Counted from the first letter of the stretch, positions 52,084-60,846 are shown. The stretch: 64,000 nucleotides of DNA from Xanthobacter aminoxidans (GCF_023571765.1 NZ_JAMJXC010000018.1:1-64000); one strand, 5' to 3'. A program made the numbers and translations. The notes: generated by a model from the letters alone, not told the origin.

Positions 52084-53705
52084 GCCGCGATCCCTTCGCC
52101 CGAGCGCTGCTCCACGGCATCCGCCGCAAGGGGCGGGGCCGGCCGGTGGGAGACGGACACCTCGGTGAGACCTGCCGCGGTAAGAAGGTGGCGCTGCGCC
52201 AGGTCGGCGGCCGCATGGTCGATCCGGCGATGCATGCCGCGGCTCTCGGTGCGGGCGAGCGCGCTGCGGTACATCCAGCGGGCCACCGCCGTCATGGCCG
52301 CCGCCTCGCGGGCGCGCAGCACGTTGGTGCCATCCGCCGGGGCGGAGGCGGACAGGCGCGCCCACTGGCTGTCGAGACGGTCGAGGGAGCGGGTCAGGCC
52401 CTCCTCGGTGCGGAAATAATTGCGATCGAAGGGGTGGACCTCGCCCACCACGGTGCGCGCCGCCTCGGCGGGATCGAAGGGGCGGGCGCCGGCGTCCCGC
52501 AGCCCCGCGGTGCCGGCGCCCCAGCGCACGCGCCCGTTCGGGGCGCGGCGGCCAAACTCCGCGGCGGCGCGCCCGGCCCAGCGCCCGGACGAAACCGCCC
52601 AGGCGGCATTGTGGCTGCCGCCGCCGGTGAATCCTCCGCAGATCAATTCGCGCGTCGCCGCGTCCCCCGCCGCATAGAGGCCGGGCACGCGCGTCGCGCA
52701 GGTCTCGTCCACGATGCGCAGCCCGCCGGTGCCGCGCACGGTGCCTTCGAGGTGGAGGGTGATGGGGAAGCGGTCCCGGAACGGATCGATGCCCATGCGG
52801 TCGAACGGCAGGAAGAAATTGGGCTGGGCCGCGCGCATGTTGGCCTGCATGGCCGCGTCGGCGCGGTCGAGCCTTGCGAACACGCGACCCTTCTGGAGAT
52901 GCCGCGCGATCACCGAGCGCCCTCCGTTGGAGGCGGCGCCGGGAATCACCTCTCCGGCCTCGTCGGTGAAGGTCGCCCACTTGAAGAACAGGGTCTTGGT
53001 GACGGAGGCGAAGTCCGCCGCGATGGCATAGGCGTTGGAGAATTCCATGCCGGAAAAGTCCGCGCCGGCTTCCGCCGCCATCAGGTGGCCGTCGCCGGTG
53101 AGCGCGGTGCAGCCGAGCGCGCGGGAGAGGAAGGCGCAGCCGCCGGTGGCGATCACCACGGCCCCGGCATCCACCTGCCAGCCATCCCCCTGCTGCCGGC
53201 GGATGCCCCGGGCGCCGGCCACCGCGCCGGCCTCGTCCACCAGCAGTTCCAGCGCCGGGGAATGATCGAGGATGCGCACGCCCGCGCCCTTCGCGAGCTT
53301 GCGCATGAGGCGCATATATTCCGGCCCCTGCAACGAGACGCGGATGGGATTGCCCGCGCCGTCCACCGGAAAGGGATAGCCGCGCGCGCCGAGTTCATGG
53401 AGGGCCGCGTGGGTGGTCTCCAGCACCCGGGCCGACCATGCGCGATCGGCGAGGAAGCCGCCCAGAGCCTCGCGGCTGACGATGGCAGCGGCGCGCAGCT
53501 TGGGGTCCGGCTCGACATACCAGATGGAGGTGCCGGACGGGGCGGTGGCGCCGGACGTGCCGCAGAAGCCCTTGTCCGCCAGCACCACCCGCGCGCCCGT
53601 CCGCGCCGCCTCGAACGCCGCCCAGGTGCCGGAGGGGCCGCCGCCGAGCACGAGCACGTCGCAGGTGAGATGGAGCCCAGACCGGGCGGAAGATGAAAAG
53701 CCCAT
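52080..53705 (-). CDS. FAD-dependent oxidoreductase, fumarate reductase/AprA-like
   Basis: This is a 541-residue flavoprotein with the N-terminal FAD motif VLVLGGGPSGTWAAFEAARTG (~residues 17-37 in pieces), GTSGATAPSG, AVVIATGGCAFLSRALG, and the C-terminal flavin segment VPGLYAAGDAATRELICGGFTGGGSHNAAWA in two parts. It belongs to the succinate dehydrogenase/fumarate reductase flavoprotein superfamily and resembles AprA in size and partner. The ATG at 53705 follows GGGAGGC. It is divergent from the TauD gene across operator site I. The substrate is unknown; a sulfonate-derived or sulfite/APS-like compound is inferred from context. Confidence 0.82.
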   Translation of the reverse strand: MGFSSSARSGLHLTCDVLVLGGGPSGTWAAFEAARTGARVVLADKGFCGTSGATAPSGTSIWYVEPDPKLRAAAIVSREALGGFLADRAWSARVLETTHAALHELGARGYPFPVDGAGNPIRVSLQGPEYMRLMRKLAKGAGVRILDHSPALELLVDEAGAVAGARGIRRQQGDGWQVDAGAVVIATGGCAFLSRALGCTALTGDGHLMAAEAGADFSGMEFSNAYAIAADFASVTKTLFFKWATFTDEAGEVIPGAASNGGRSVIARHLQKGRVFARLDRADAAMQANMRAAQPNFFLPFDRMGIDPFRDRFPITLHLEGTVRGTGGLRIVDETCATRVPGLYAAGDAATRELICGGFTGGGSHNAAWAVSSGRWAGRAAAEFGRRAPNGRVRWGAGTAGLRDAGARPFDPAEAARTVVGEVHPFDRNYFRTEEGLTRSLDRLDSQWARLSASAPADGTNVLRAREAAAMTAVARWMYRSALARTESRGMHRRIDHAAADLAQRHLLTAAGLTEVSVSHRPAPPLAADAVEQRSGEGIAA

Positions 53706-53794
53706 GATGCCTCCCGAAGCCCTCGCGAACGCCGGCCGCCACGCTGTCGCGCGAAGCCGAAGCGCAGGCGGCGCCAAATAACGTCGATATAATG

Positions 53795-53811
53795 TTCATT
53801 TAGTTTATAGA
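53795..53811. promoter_or_regulatory. Candidate sulfur-locus operator, site I, in a divergent promoter
   Basis: TTCAT-TTAGTTT-ATAGA matches eight of ten arm positions, with an exact right arm. It is centred almost exactly between the two divergent starts (90 and 86 bases away). The right arm continues into TAGACT, with GATTAA 17 bases further on as a possible -10 element for the rightward operon. Confidence 0.55.
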
Positions 53812-53897
53812 CTTACTTGAAAATATCAAGATTAATGTCCCTCGGCCGCCGGGAGACGCGCGGCCGCTTCGTCCGCCGCAGCCTGTCAGGAGGCCCC

Positions 53898-54866
53898 ATG
53901 AGCGCTTCGATCAGCACCCTTCCCAACACTCCGGAGCCCGCCATTCCCGAGAGCGACATCCTCCCGCTCTCCGGGCGCATCGGCGTCGAGATCCGCAATG
54001 TGCGCCTCGCCGGCGACCTGCCGCAGCCGCTGTTCGACGAGATCCACCGCCTGCTGCTGAAGCACAAGGCGCTGTTCTTCCGCGACCAGCACCATCTCGA
54101 CGACGCGGCGCAGGAGGCCTTCGGCGCGCGCTTCGGCGGGCTTGTGCCGCATCCGACCATCGGGGCGCTGGCCGGCACCTCCTCGGTGCTTGAGCTGGAC
54201 ACCCGCCGCACCGGCGAGCGCGACAGCGGCCAGGGCGCCGGCCGGGCCGACCAGTGGCACACCGACGTGACCTTCGTGGACGCCTACCCGAAGATCTCCG
54301 TGCTGCGCGGCGTGGTGATCCCGGCGGCCGGCGGCGACACCGTGTGGTCCAACACCGCCGCCGTCTACGAGCGCCTGCCCGAACCGCTGCGCCAGCTGGC
54401 GGACAGCCTGTGGGCGACCCATTCCAACGCCTACGACTATGCCGCCGTGCGCCCCCACGCCACCGACGACGACCGGCAGGTGTTCGACCGCACCTTCACC
54501 AAGACCGTCTTCGAGACCGACCATCCGGTGGTGCGGGTGCATCCCGAGACGGGCGAGCGTTCGCTGGTGCTGGGCAATTTCGTGCAGCGCTTCGTCGGCC
54601 TCAATAAGGGCGACAGCCAGAAGCTCTACGACCTGTTCCAGAGCCACATCACCGCGCCGGAGAACACCGTGCGCTGGCGCTGGCGGGCGGGGGACATCGC
54701 CATCTGGGACAATCGCTCCACCCAGCACTACGCGGTGAACGACTATGGCGACGCCCACCGCGTCGTGCGCCGCGTGACCGTGGACGGCGAGGTCCCGGTG
54801 AGCGTGGACGGCCGCACCAGCGTCACCCGCAACCGCTTCGACAAGCCGGCCGACCGCGCCGCCTGA
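53898..54866 (+). CDS. TauD/TfdA-family Fe(II)/2-oxoglutarate dioxygenase
   Basis: This is a 322-residue dioxygenase with the metal motif HxD in WHTDVTF (~residues 120-122), the distal His in STQHYAVNDYGD (~residue 280) and the 2-oxoglutarate-binding Arg in HRVVRRVTVDGE. TauD-like enzymes hydroxylate the carbon next to a sulfonate or sulfate ester, releasing sulfite or sulfate. The operon continues with a complete importer, so the substrate should be its ligand, such as an alkyl sulfonate, taurine or sulfate ester. It has no cysteine, and the initiator is the only methionine. The start at 53898 follows CAGGAGGC. Confidence 0.92.
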   Translation: MSASISTLPNTPEPAIPESDILPLSGRIGVEIRNVRLAGDLPQPLFDEIHRLLLKHKALFFRDQHHLDDAAQEAFGARFGGLVPHPTIGALAGTSSVLELDTRRTGERDSGQGAGRADQWHTDVTFVDAYPKISVLRGVVIPAAGGDTVWSNTAAVYERLPEPLRQLADSLWATHSNAYDYAAVRPHATDDDRQVFDRTFTKTVFETDHPVVRVHPETGERSLVLGNFVQRFVGLNKGDSQKLYDLFQSHITAPENTVRWRWRAGDIAIWDNRSTQHYAVNDYGDAHRVVRRVTVDGEVPVSVDGRTSVTRNRFDKPADRAA

Positions 54867-54939
54867 CCCCGCGCAGGCCGGCGGGCGGCAGGCCCGGCCG
54901 CCGGCGCCTCTTCTGGCCCCTTTCAGGAGTTCGAGACCG

Positions 54940-56064
54940 ATGTCTGCCCTGCTGCGCCCCGTTCTGCGTCCCATTCTGCGTGCCTTGGCCCGCGCCGCGT
55001 CGGCGCTGTTCTGCCTCGCGCTCCTCGCCGCCCCCGCAGCGGCCGAGACCGTGATCCGCTTCGGCCATCCCGGTGTCGGCGCGGAACAGCGGCCCTATTC
55101 CTATGGGGATGCGACCACCTATGCCCGCGCCCGCCAGCTGATCGAGAAGGAATTCGCCGACGACAAGGACGTGAAGATCGAATGGACCTTCTTCCGCGGC
55201 GCCGGCCCCGCGCTGAATGAATCTGTGGCCTCCGGCCAGCTCGACTTCTTCCTGCTGGGCGACCTGCCGGCCATTGTCGGCCGGGCGCGGGGGCTTAAGC
55301 ACAAATTCATCTTCGCCACCGGGCGCAACAACCCGATCTTTCTTGCCGTACCCACCGACAGCACCATCACCAAGGTGGAGGACGTGAAGGGCAAGAAGGT
55401 CGCCTTGTTCAAGGGCACCAACCTGCAGAACGCCACCGACCGCATCCTCGCTTTGCACGGCCTTTCGGAAAAGGACGTGCGCTTCATCAATCTCGACGCC
55501 AACGCCGCGGTCGCCGCCCTGACCTCCGGCAATGTGGATGCGGTGTTCGGCGGGCAAGAATATCTGCCGCTGGCGGCCAAGGGCGTGGTGAAGATCGTCT
55601 ACACCACCAAGGGCGACGACCCGACGCTGGGGCGCAATTCCTCCTATTTCGTCACCGAGGCCTTCGCCGCCGCTCACCCGGACCTTACCCAGCGCGTGGT
55701 GACCGCTTTCATCAAGGCCGCCCATTTCATCTCGCAGGACCAGAACCGGGACGAGGCGTTCGAGGCCTGGGCGCTCTCGGGATTGCCCAAGGAGACCTTC
55801 GTCACCAATTTCGAAGGCCAGCGGCTCTCCCTCATCGTCAATCCGCTGATCGATGACTATGTGGTCGCCCGCTACAAGGAACAGGCCCAGGCCGCCAAGG
55901 ATTACGGCCTGCTCAAGGGCGATCCCGACATCGACCACTGGTTCGACCGCACCTATCTCAACGCGGCGCTGAAGACGCTGAAGCTCGAGGACTTCTGGTC
56001 CACCCGCGACGGGCGCGGAAACATCGAGACGCGCGGCAGCATCGACCAGAAGGCGTCAAACTAG
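54940..56064 (+). CDS. ABC substrate-binding protein of the TauD operon
   Basis: This is a 374-residue exported protein with a Sec signal ending AAPAAAETV. The binding-fold blocks are IRFGHPGVGAEQRPYSYGDATTY, SGQLDFFLLGDLPAIVGRARG and VEDVKGKKVALFKGTNLQNA. It resembles sulfonate/taurine binding proteins (SsuA/TauA superfamily). After signal removal the mature protein contains neither cysteine nor methionine. Partner permeases and an ATPase follow at 56342-58846, beyond a repeat element. Confidence 0.87.
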   Translation: MSALLRPVLRPILRALARAASALFCLALLAAPAAAETVIRFGHPGVGAEQRPYSYGDATTYARARQLIEKEFADDKDVKIEWTFFRGAGPALNESVASGQLDFFLLGDLPAIVGRARGLKHKFIFATGRNNPIFLAVPTDSTITKVEDVKGKKVALFKGTNLQNATDRILALHGLSEKDVRFINLDANAAVAALTSGNVDAVFGGQEYLPLAAKGVVKIVYTTKGDDPTLGRNSSYFVTEAFAAAHPDLTQRVVTAFIKAAHFISQDQNRDEAFEAWALSGLPKETFVTNFEGQRLSLIVNPLIDDYVVARYKEQAQAAKDYGLLKGDPDIDHWFDRTYLNAALKTLKLEDFWSTRDGRGNIETRGSIDQKASN

Positions 56065-56125
56065 CAAGCGGCACGCAGGCTCGACGACGGACGGAGGCTG
56101 ATGCGCCCCGCGCCCCTCGTTCAGC

Positions 56126-56235
56126 CGTCATGCCCCGGCTTGTCCGGGGCATCCACCGGGCCGCGCATCGGGTGTTTCCGGCCGGATACCGCGCCCGGCC
56201 ATCCGTGGATCCCCCGCACGAGGCGGGGGATGACG
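56126..56235. repeat. REP-like double-hairpin intergenic repeat
   Basis: Two hairpins, ATGCCCCGG-CTTGT-CCGGGGCAT (56130-56152) and ATCCCCCGC-ACGAG-GCGGGGGAT (56209-56231), are framed by CGTCAT and ATGACG. This is the usual form of dispersed palindromic elements in Rhizobiales genomes. It sits inside the transporter operon, between the binding protein and the first permease. It could stabilise the upstream transcript segment so that more binding protein than permease is made. Only one copy is in this window. Confidence 0.65.
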
Positions 56236-56341
56236 AGCGGCGAAAACACGAGGAACGACACATAGCGGGCGGTTGGGCATCGGCGAGCGGCAGGAACGGT
56301 TCAAAGCGCCGGCACGCAGCAGAGACGGAAGGTGACACAGC

Positions 56342-57223
56342 ATGAGCCTTGCAGAGACGCTGGACAAACCGGCCTTCGACACATCGCCTCGCGACGGCGC
56401 CGCGGCCGATACCGCAGCCCGGCGACACACCCGCCGGCCTGGCCCCTCCCGCCCGACGGCCCTCGGCTCGGTCTTGCTCGGCCTGTCCTTTCCCTTCGCC
56501 TTGCTGGTGGTCTGGTGGTGGGCCGCGCGCCTGGGCCTCGTGCCGGAGCAGATCCTGCCGGCACCGGCGACCATCTATGAGACCGTCTCCAGCCTCATCA
56601 CCGACGGCACGCTCGCCACCCATCTCGAAGTCTCCACCCACCGCGTGCTTGTGGGCTTCGGGCTCGGCGCCGTGTTCGGCCTCGTCTTCGGTGCGGCGGC
56701 GGGACTTTCGCCGACCGTGCGTGCCTTCCTCTATCCCCCGGTGCAGGCGGTGGCGCGCGTGAACGTGCTCGCCTGGATGCCTCTCCTCACCTTGTTCATG
56801 GGCATCGACGAGCCGCTGAAATACGTGGTCATCGGCTGGTCGGCAGCGATCCCCATCATCCTCGGCACGGCGCGCGGCATCGAGAATGTCTCGCCCGCCT
56901 TCCGCGAACTCGGGCGCGTGCTGCACTTCAACACGCGCGATACCCTGCGCCTCGTGGTGCTGCCCGGCGCGGTGCCCTCCATCTTCGCCGGCCTGCGCGA
57001 AGGTCTCGCCAATGCGTGGCAGACGCTGGTGCTGGCCGAGCTGTTCGCCTCGTTCGAGGGGCTGGGCTATCTGATGACCTGGGGCCGGCAGCTGTTCCAG
57101 CTCGATCTCGTCATCATCGCCATGATCGTGGTGGCCCTCGCCGGCCTCGCCATGGATCTCGCCTTGCGCTGGGTGGAGCGCCGGGCCCAGCCGTGGAAGC
57201 GGGAGACGCGCGATGTCCATTGA
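56342..57223 (+). CDS. ABC transporter permease, taurine/sulfonate type, first of a pair
   Basis: This 293-residue permease has a long hydrophilic N-terminus and about six membrane helices. It has the segments VARVNVLAWMPLLTLFMG and RELGRVLHFNTRDTLRLVVLPGAVPSIFAG (EAA loop). It overlaps the next permease gene by 11 bases. Two different permeases suggest a heterodimeric channel, unlike the single SsuC/TauC of enteric bacteria. Confidence 0.9.
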   Translation: MSLAETLDKPAFDTSPRDGAAADTAARRHTRRPGPSRPTALGSVLLGLSFPFALLVVWWWAARLGLVPEQILPAPATIYETVSSLITDGTLATHLEVSTHRVLVGFGLGAVFGLVFGAAAGLSPTVRAFLYPPVQAVARVNVLAWMPLLTLFMGIDEPLKYVVIGWSAAIPIILGTARGIENVSPAFRELGRVLHFNTRDTLRLVVLPGAVPSIFAGLREGLANAWQTLVLAELFASFEGLGYLMTWGRQLFQLDLVIIAMIVVALAGLAMDLALRWVERRAQPWKRETRDVH

Positions 57224-58037
57224 GGCCACTGCCGCCACCGCCCTGCCCGCCGAAACCCGCGCCGGCAATGCACTGCGGAGCGTCGCGCGCCGGATCGAGT
57301 GGCGCCCATGGACGGCGTTCGCCGCCCTGCTCGCTTTGTGGTTCGCCGCCCATCACTTCGGTTGGGTGCCCGCCAAATACCTGCCCTCCCCGGTCGCGGT
57401 GGTGCAGCGTCTCATCCGCGAGGTCACGGCGGGCACGCTGCTGCACGATCTCCACGAGACGTTGCGGCGCAATCTCTCCGGTCTCGTCATTGGCGTTGCG
57501 GCCGGCCTTGCGCTGGGGGCGCTGCTGGGCGCCTCCTCCCTCGTCGGGCGCATCGTCGGCCCCACGGTGCTGGCGCAGCGGCAGACGGCGCTGTTCGCCT
57601 GGGTGCCGCTGCTCGCCATGTGGTTCGGCGGTGGCGACACGGGCAAGATCACCTTCATCGCGGTGGCCGCCTTCCAGCCGGTGGTCATCGGCACATGGCG
57701 GGGCATCAGCCTCGTGCCCACCACCTATCGCGAGCTTTCCGACGTGCTGCTGTTGAGCCGCTGGAACTACATGCGGCTCGTCGCCTTGCCCCACGCTTTG
57801 CCCATGATCTTCACCGGCCTCCACGGCGCGCTCATCTACGCCTGGCTCGCCACCGTGGGCTCTGAGCTGTTCCTCAACATCTCGCCCGGCCTCGGCGGGC
57901 GGCTCAATGAGGGCAGCCAGCTGTTCGAGATCGACCTGCTGTTCCTCGTCATTCTCCTCTTCGGCCTCATCGGCCTCGGCTTCAATACGCTGGCCGAACG
58001 CGCCGAAGGCCTCCTGATCCGCTGGAACAACCGATGA
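57213..58037 (+). CDS. ABC transporter permease, taurine/sulfonate type, second of a pair
   Basis: This is a 274-residue permease with the matching blocks LAQRQTALFAWVPLLAMWFGGGD and RELSDVLLLSRWNYMRLVALPHALPMIFTG (EAA loop). It is similar to but clearly distinct from its partner upstream. It overlaps the ATPase gene by 4 bases. Confidence 0.9.
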   Translation: MSIEATAATALPAETRAGNALRSVARRIEWRPWTAFAALLALWFAAHHFGWVPAKYLPSPVAVVQRLIREVTAGTLLHDLHETLRRNLSGLVIGVAAGLALGALLGASSLVGRIVGPTVLAQRQTALFAWVPLLAMWFGGGDTGKITFIAVAAFQPVVIGTWRGISLVPTTYRELSDVLLLSRWNYMRLVALPHALPMIFTGLHGALIYAWLATVGSELFLNISPGLGGRLNEGSQLFEIDLLFLVILLFGLIGLGFNTLAERAEGLLIRWNNR

Positions 58038-58846
58038 ACGCTCCTTTCTCTGCCCCTGTACCTTCTATCGCCACCGCGCTGCCCGCCCTCGACATCCGCC
58101 ATGTGAGCAAGGCCTTCGTGGTGGACGGCAAGGCCGTGGAGGTGCTCGCCGATATCTCGCTCTCGGTGGAAGCGGGCAGCTTCGTGAGCATCGTCGGCGC
58201 CTCCGGCTGCGGGAAGTCGACCCTGCTGCGGCTCATCCTCGGCCTCGATCTCGATTATGCGGGAGACATCCACCTCGATGGCCAGCCGGTCGAGGGGCCG
58301 GGGCCGGAGCGCTCCATCGTCTTTCAGGAACACCGTCTGCTGCCGTGGCTGACGGTGGAGGGCAATGTGGGCGCGGCGCTGCTGCATTCAGGGCTCGACG
58401 CGGCGGCGCGGCGGCGGTCGGTGGCGGAGCATCTGGAGCTGGTGGGGCTGGAGGCCTTCGCCAAGGCCTATCCGGCCCAGCTCTCCGGCGGCATGGCCCA
58501 GCGCGTCGCCATCGCGCGGGCGCTGGCCAACCGCCCCCGCTTCCTCCTGCTGGACGAGCCCCTGGGCGCCCTCGACGCCCTCACCCGTCTGCGCCTGCAG
58601 GGCGAGCTGAAGCGCATCGTCGCCCATGAGGGCGCCACCGCCGTGCTTGTCACCCACGACGTGGACGAGGCCGTTTTCCTCGGCCACCGCATCGTCGTCC
58701 TCCACCCCCGTCCCGGCCGCATCGCCGCCGTGCTGGAGGTGCCCGAAGAGGCGCGAGCGGATCGCTCCAGCCCCACCTTCGTCGCCCTGCGCGACCGTGT
58801 GCTGGAACTGCTCGGCGTCTCCCTCGGCGAGGGGCGGGCACGGTGA
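58034..58846 (+). CDS. ABC transporter ATPase, taurine/sulfonate type
   Basis: This is a 270-residue ATPase with Walker A GASGCGKST, Q-loop IVFQEHRLLPWLTVEGNVGAA, signature LSGGMAQRVAIARAL, Walker B FLLLDEPLGALD and H-loop VLVTHDVDEA. It powers the two permeases upstream and completes the 53898-58846 operon. It ends 3 bases before the convergent MauG-like gene, with no space for a separate terminator. Confidence 0.92.
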   Translation: MNAPFSAPVPSIATALPALDIRHVSKAFVVDGKAVEVLADISLSVEAGSFVSIVGASGCGKSTLLRLILGLDLDYAGDIHLDGQPVEGPGPERSIVFQEHRLLPWLTVEGNVGAALLHSGLDAAARRRSVAEHLELVGLEAFAKAYPAQLSGGMAQRVAIARALANRPRFLLLDEPLGALDALTRLRLQGELKRIVAHEGATAVLVTHDVDEAVFLGHRIVVLHPRPGRIAAVLEVPEEARADRSSPTFVALRDRVLELLGVSLGEGRAR

Positions 58847-58849
58847 CGA

Positions 58850-59923
58850 TCAGAGGGCGTTGAGAAACGCGACCAGCGCCGCCTTCTCCGCCTCGGTCAG
58901 GCCGAGCGGGCGGATATGGGGTGAGAGGCGGGCGGCGTCCCGGTAGAGGGGACGGGCCGCCTCCTCCGCGTTCCGCGCCCAGACCTCGCCACCGCCGCGA
59001 TCGTAGAAATTGACCACACCGGCGAGGGTCGGAAACAGTCCGTTGTGCATATAGGGCTGACTGGCACCGATATGCCGTAGAAACGGGGTCCTGAACCTAC
59101 CGACATCGTCTCGACTGTCAGTCGCCTCGAACCGCCCGAGATCCTGCGCCGGCTCGCCGAAGAAGGAGAGCCGCAGATTGTGGAACAGGCCATCGGAAAG
59201 CATTGGCCCGAAATGACAATTCATGCACCGGGCCTTGGTGCGAAAGAGGTGCAGGCCGGCGAGTTCGATGTCGTTCAGGGCGGTGTGATCGCCCTCGATG
59301 AAGCGGTCGAACCGGGTGGGGGTGTCGATAGTATTCAGGTAGGCAACGAGGGCTTCCGCCAGGGCCCGCGCGGTCAGCCCCTCCGCTCCAAAGACCCCCC
59401 GGAACTCCCCCTCCAGCTCGGTCCCGGCGATACGGGCGAGGGCCGAAATAAGGTCCCGTCCCATCTCCGTGGGGTCGCTTAAAGGCGCGAGGACGCGGGC
59501 GGAGAGGTCGCTGCCCCGGCCATCCCAGTCAAACCGGGAGCGGGTCGCAACCAATTGCAATGAAGGCGGATTTCTCCGTCCCCACGCGCCCCCGATACCA
59601 CGCCCCACCCGCTCGGGCACGCTGAATCCATGCGCCGGATCGTGGCAGGAAGCACAAGCGACTTGCCCGTCCTCCGACACCCGGGGGTCGGCGAATAGCT
59701 TCGCCCCCAGCACGGCCTTGGGTCTAGGAGGCTCTGGCAGCGGCGGCACCCCCATCTCCACAAAGGCCACAGCGGCATCGATGTCCGGACGCGGCCATGA
59801 GGCCGGCGCTCCGGCATAGGCAGCCCGCAGCTCCCCGCCCCGTTCTTCCGCCTTGGAAAACCCTGTACTGGCAAGGGTTAGCGCCACCAGCAGCACGGGG
59901 CGAAGGGCGCGAGCGGACCTCAA
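58850..59923 (-). CDS. MauG/cytochrome c peroxidase-like dihaem protein
   Basis: This is a 357-residue protein with a predicted signal peptide (LRPVLLVALTLASTGFSKA) and two c-type haem motifs, CASCH (~residue 91) and CMNCH (~residue 245). Typical family blocks are LGAKLFADPRVSEDGQVACASC, RNPPSLQLVA and PFLRHIGASQPYMHNGLFPTLAGVV. Members are periplasmic dihaem peroxidases or MauG-type enzymes that modify a partner protein's cofactor. The TTG at 59923 overlaps the stop of the upstream gene (TTGA). An ATG further upstream would lengthen the N-terminus before the signal, so the TTG is preferred. Confidence 0.85.
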   Translation of the reverse strand: MRSARALRPVLLVALTLASTGFSKAEERGGELRAAYAGAPASWPRPDIDAAVAFVEMGVPPLPEPPRPKAVLGAKLFADPRVSEDGQVACASCHDPAHGFSVPERVGRGIGGAWGRRNPPSLQLVATRSRFDWDGRGSDLSARVLAPLSDPTEMGRDLISALARIAGTELEGEFRGVFGAEGLTARALAEALVAYLNTIDTPTRFDRFIEGDHTALNDIELAGLHLFRTKARCMNCHFGPMLSDGLFHNLRLSFFGEPAQDLGRFEATDSRDDVGRFRTPFLRHIGASQPYMHNGLFPTLAGVVNFYDRGGGEVWARNAEEAARPLYRDAARLSPHIRPLGLTEAEKAALVAFLNAL

Positions 59924-60759
59924 TGGCAGTCCGCCGCCACCTGGTCGCGATAGACTTCGAACGAGACGGTAGACGCCCATTTCTCCCGCCGCTGCCGCCA
60001 CCGCTCCGGGCTCGTCCCATCCTTGAGCGCGCCTGCAACCGCCTGAGCCAGATCAGTATTTCCCGGTGAGATGGCGACGACCAGCGACGTCGGCTCCACG
60101 GCCGGCAGGGTCGCGGAGAATTTCTGCCACGAGAGCTTGGTGAACAAGGGATCGAGCAGCCCCCGGTCGTGGATGGTGGCATCGCACGCGCCGGTTCGCA
60201 CATTCATGAGCGCAACAGCCGGTGCCCGCTCGATTTTCACTGTTGCACCGAGGCGTTGGGCGAGGTCGCGGCCATGGCGGTTGGCCTCCGATGCGCAGAC
60301 CACCCGGCCCTTCAAGTCGGCCCAGGACGCGAGCGGACGGTCCGAGCGCATGGCGATGCTCAGGCCGGATTCAAAACCCGTCTCGACAATCCGGGCGCGC
60401 TGTCTCAGCCCATCTCCAGCTCCGGCGCGGGCCACCACGAGATCGACATCGCCGCCGGCAAGCGCCTGCACGGCATCATCCGGCGCCACGAGGACGAGTT
60501 CCGGACGGACACCCATTCCCCGTGCGATCTCGGCCGCAAGGTCCAGATCGAATCCTTCCTCGGCATAGAGACGCATGTCCGGCGTCTCCGGAGGCGGCAG
60601 CCAGCCGACGCCGATGCGCAGCGTCCCGCCCACCCGGTTGTTCGCGTGGGCACCGGCGCCCCGCGGCGCAAGAAGGAGCAAGGCGGCGGCCAGCGCGCCG
60701 GCCATCGCCGCCACGAATATTGCCACGAGGAATAGAGGAGGCCGGTAGAGCCGGGCCAT
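59920..60759 (-). CDS. Periplasmic solute-binding-like protein paired with the dihaem protein
   Basis: This 279-residue protein has an N-terminal membrane or signal segment (LFLVAIFVAAMAGALAAALLLLA in two parts). The SBP_bac_3 fold includes LRIGVGWLPPPETPDMRLYAEEGFDLDLAAEIARGMG (in pieces), VQALAGGDVDLVVARAG and SWADLKGRVVCASE. With the MauG-like gene directly downstream, it resembles the MxaJ/XoxJ-type binding proteins that accompany periplasmic quinoprotein or haem systems. It could instead be a transporter subunit. It is transcribed away from operator site J. Confidence 0.7.
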   Translation of the reverse strand: MARLYRPPLFLVAIFVAAMAGALAAALLLLAPRGAGAHANNRVGGTLRIGVGWLPPPETPDMRLYAEEGFDLDLAAEIARGMGVRPELVLVAPDDAVQALAGGDVDLVVARAGAGDGLRQRARIVETGFESGLSIAMRSDRPLASWADLKGRVVCASEANRHGRDLAQRLGATVKIERAPAVALMNVRTGACDATIHDRGLLDPLFTKLSWQKFSATLPAVEPTSLVVAISPGNTDLAQAVAGALKDGTSPERWRQRREKWASTVSFEVYRDQVAADCH

Positions 60760-60846
60760 TGGCGTGGCAATCCCTTGAAATGATTGGATCGAGGGGGAGC
60801 GGAGTGCGGACGGCGCCCTCTGCGGGCAAAACATCGCTTGATATTT

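Noticed and set aside
56126-56235. CRISPR-like repeat pair
   Set aside because: The two hairpins differ in sequence, are not directly repeated and have no spacer series or cas genes. They fit a REP-type element.
58850-60001. ATG start further upstream for the MauG-like protein
   Set aside because: It would add 26 residues before a standard signal peptide and extend into the preceding gene. The TTG overlapping that gene's stop matches the coupling style used elsewhere in the locus.
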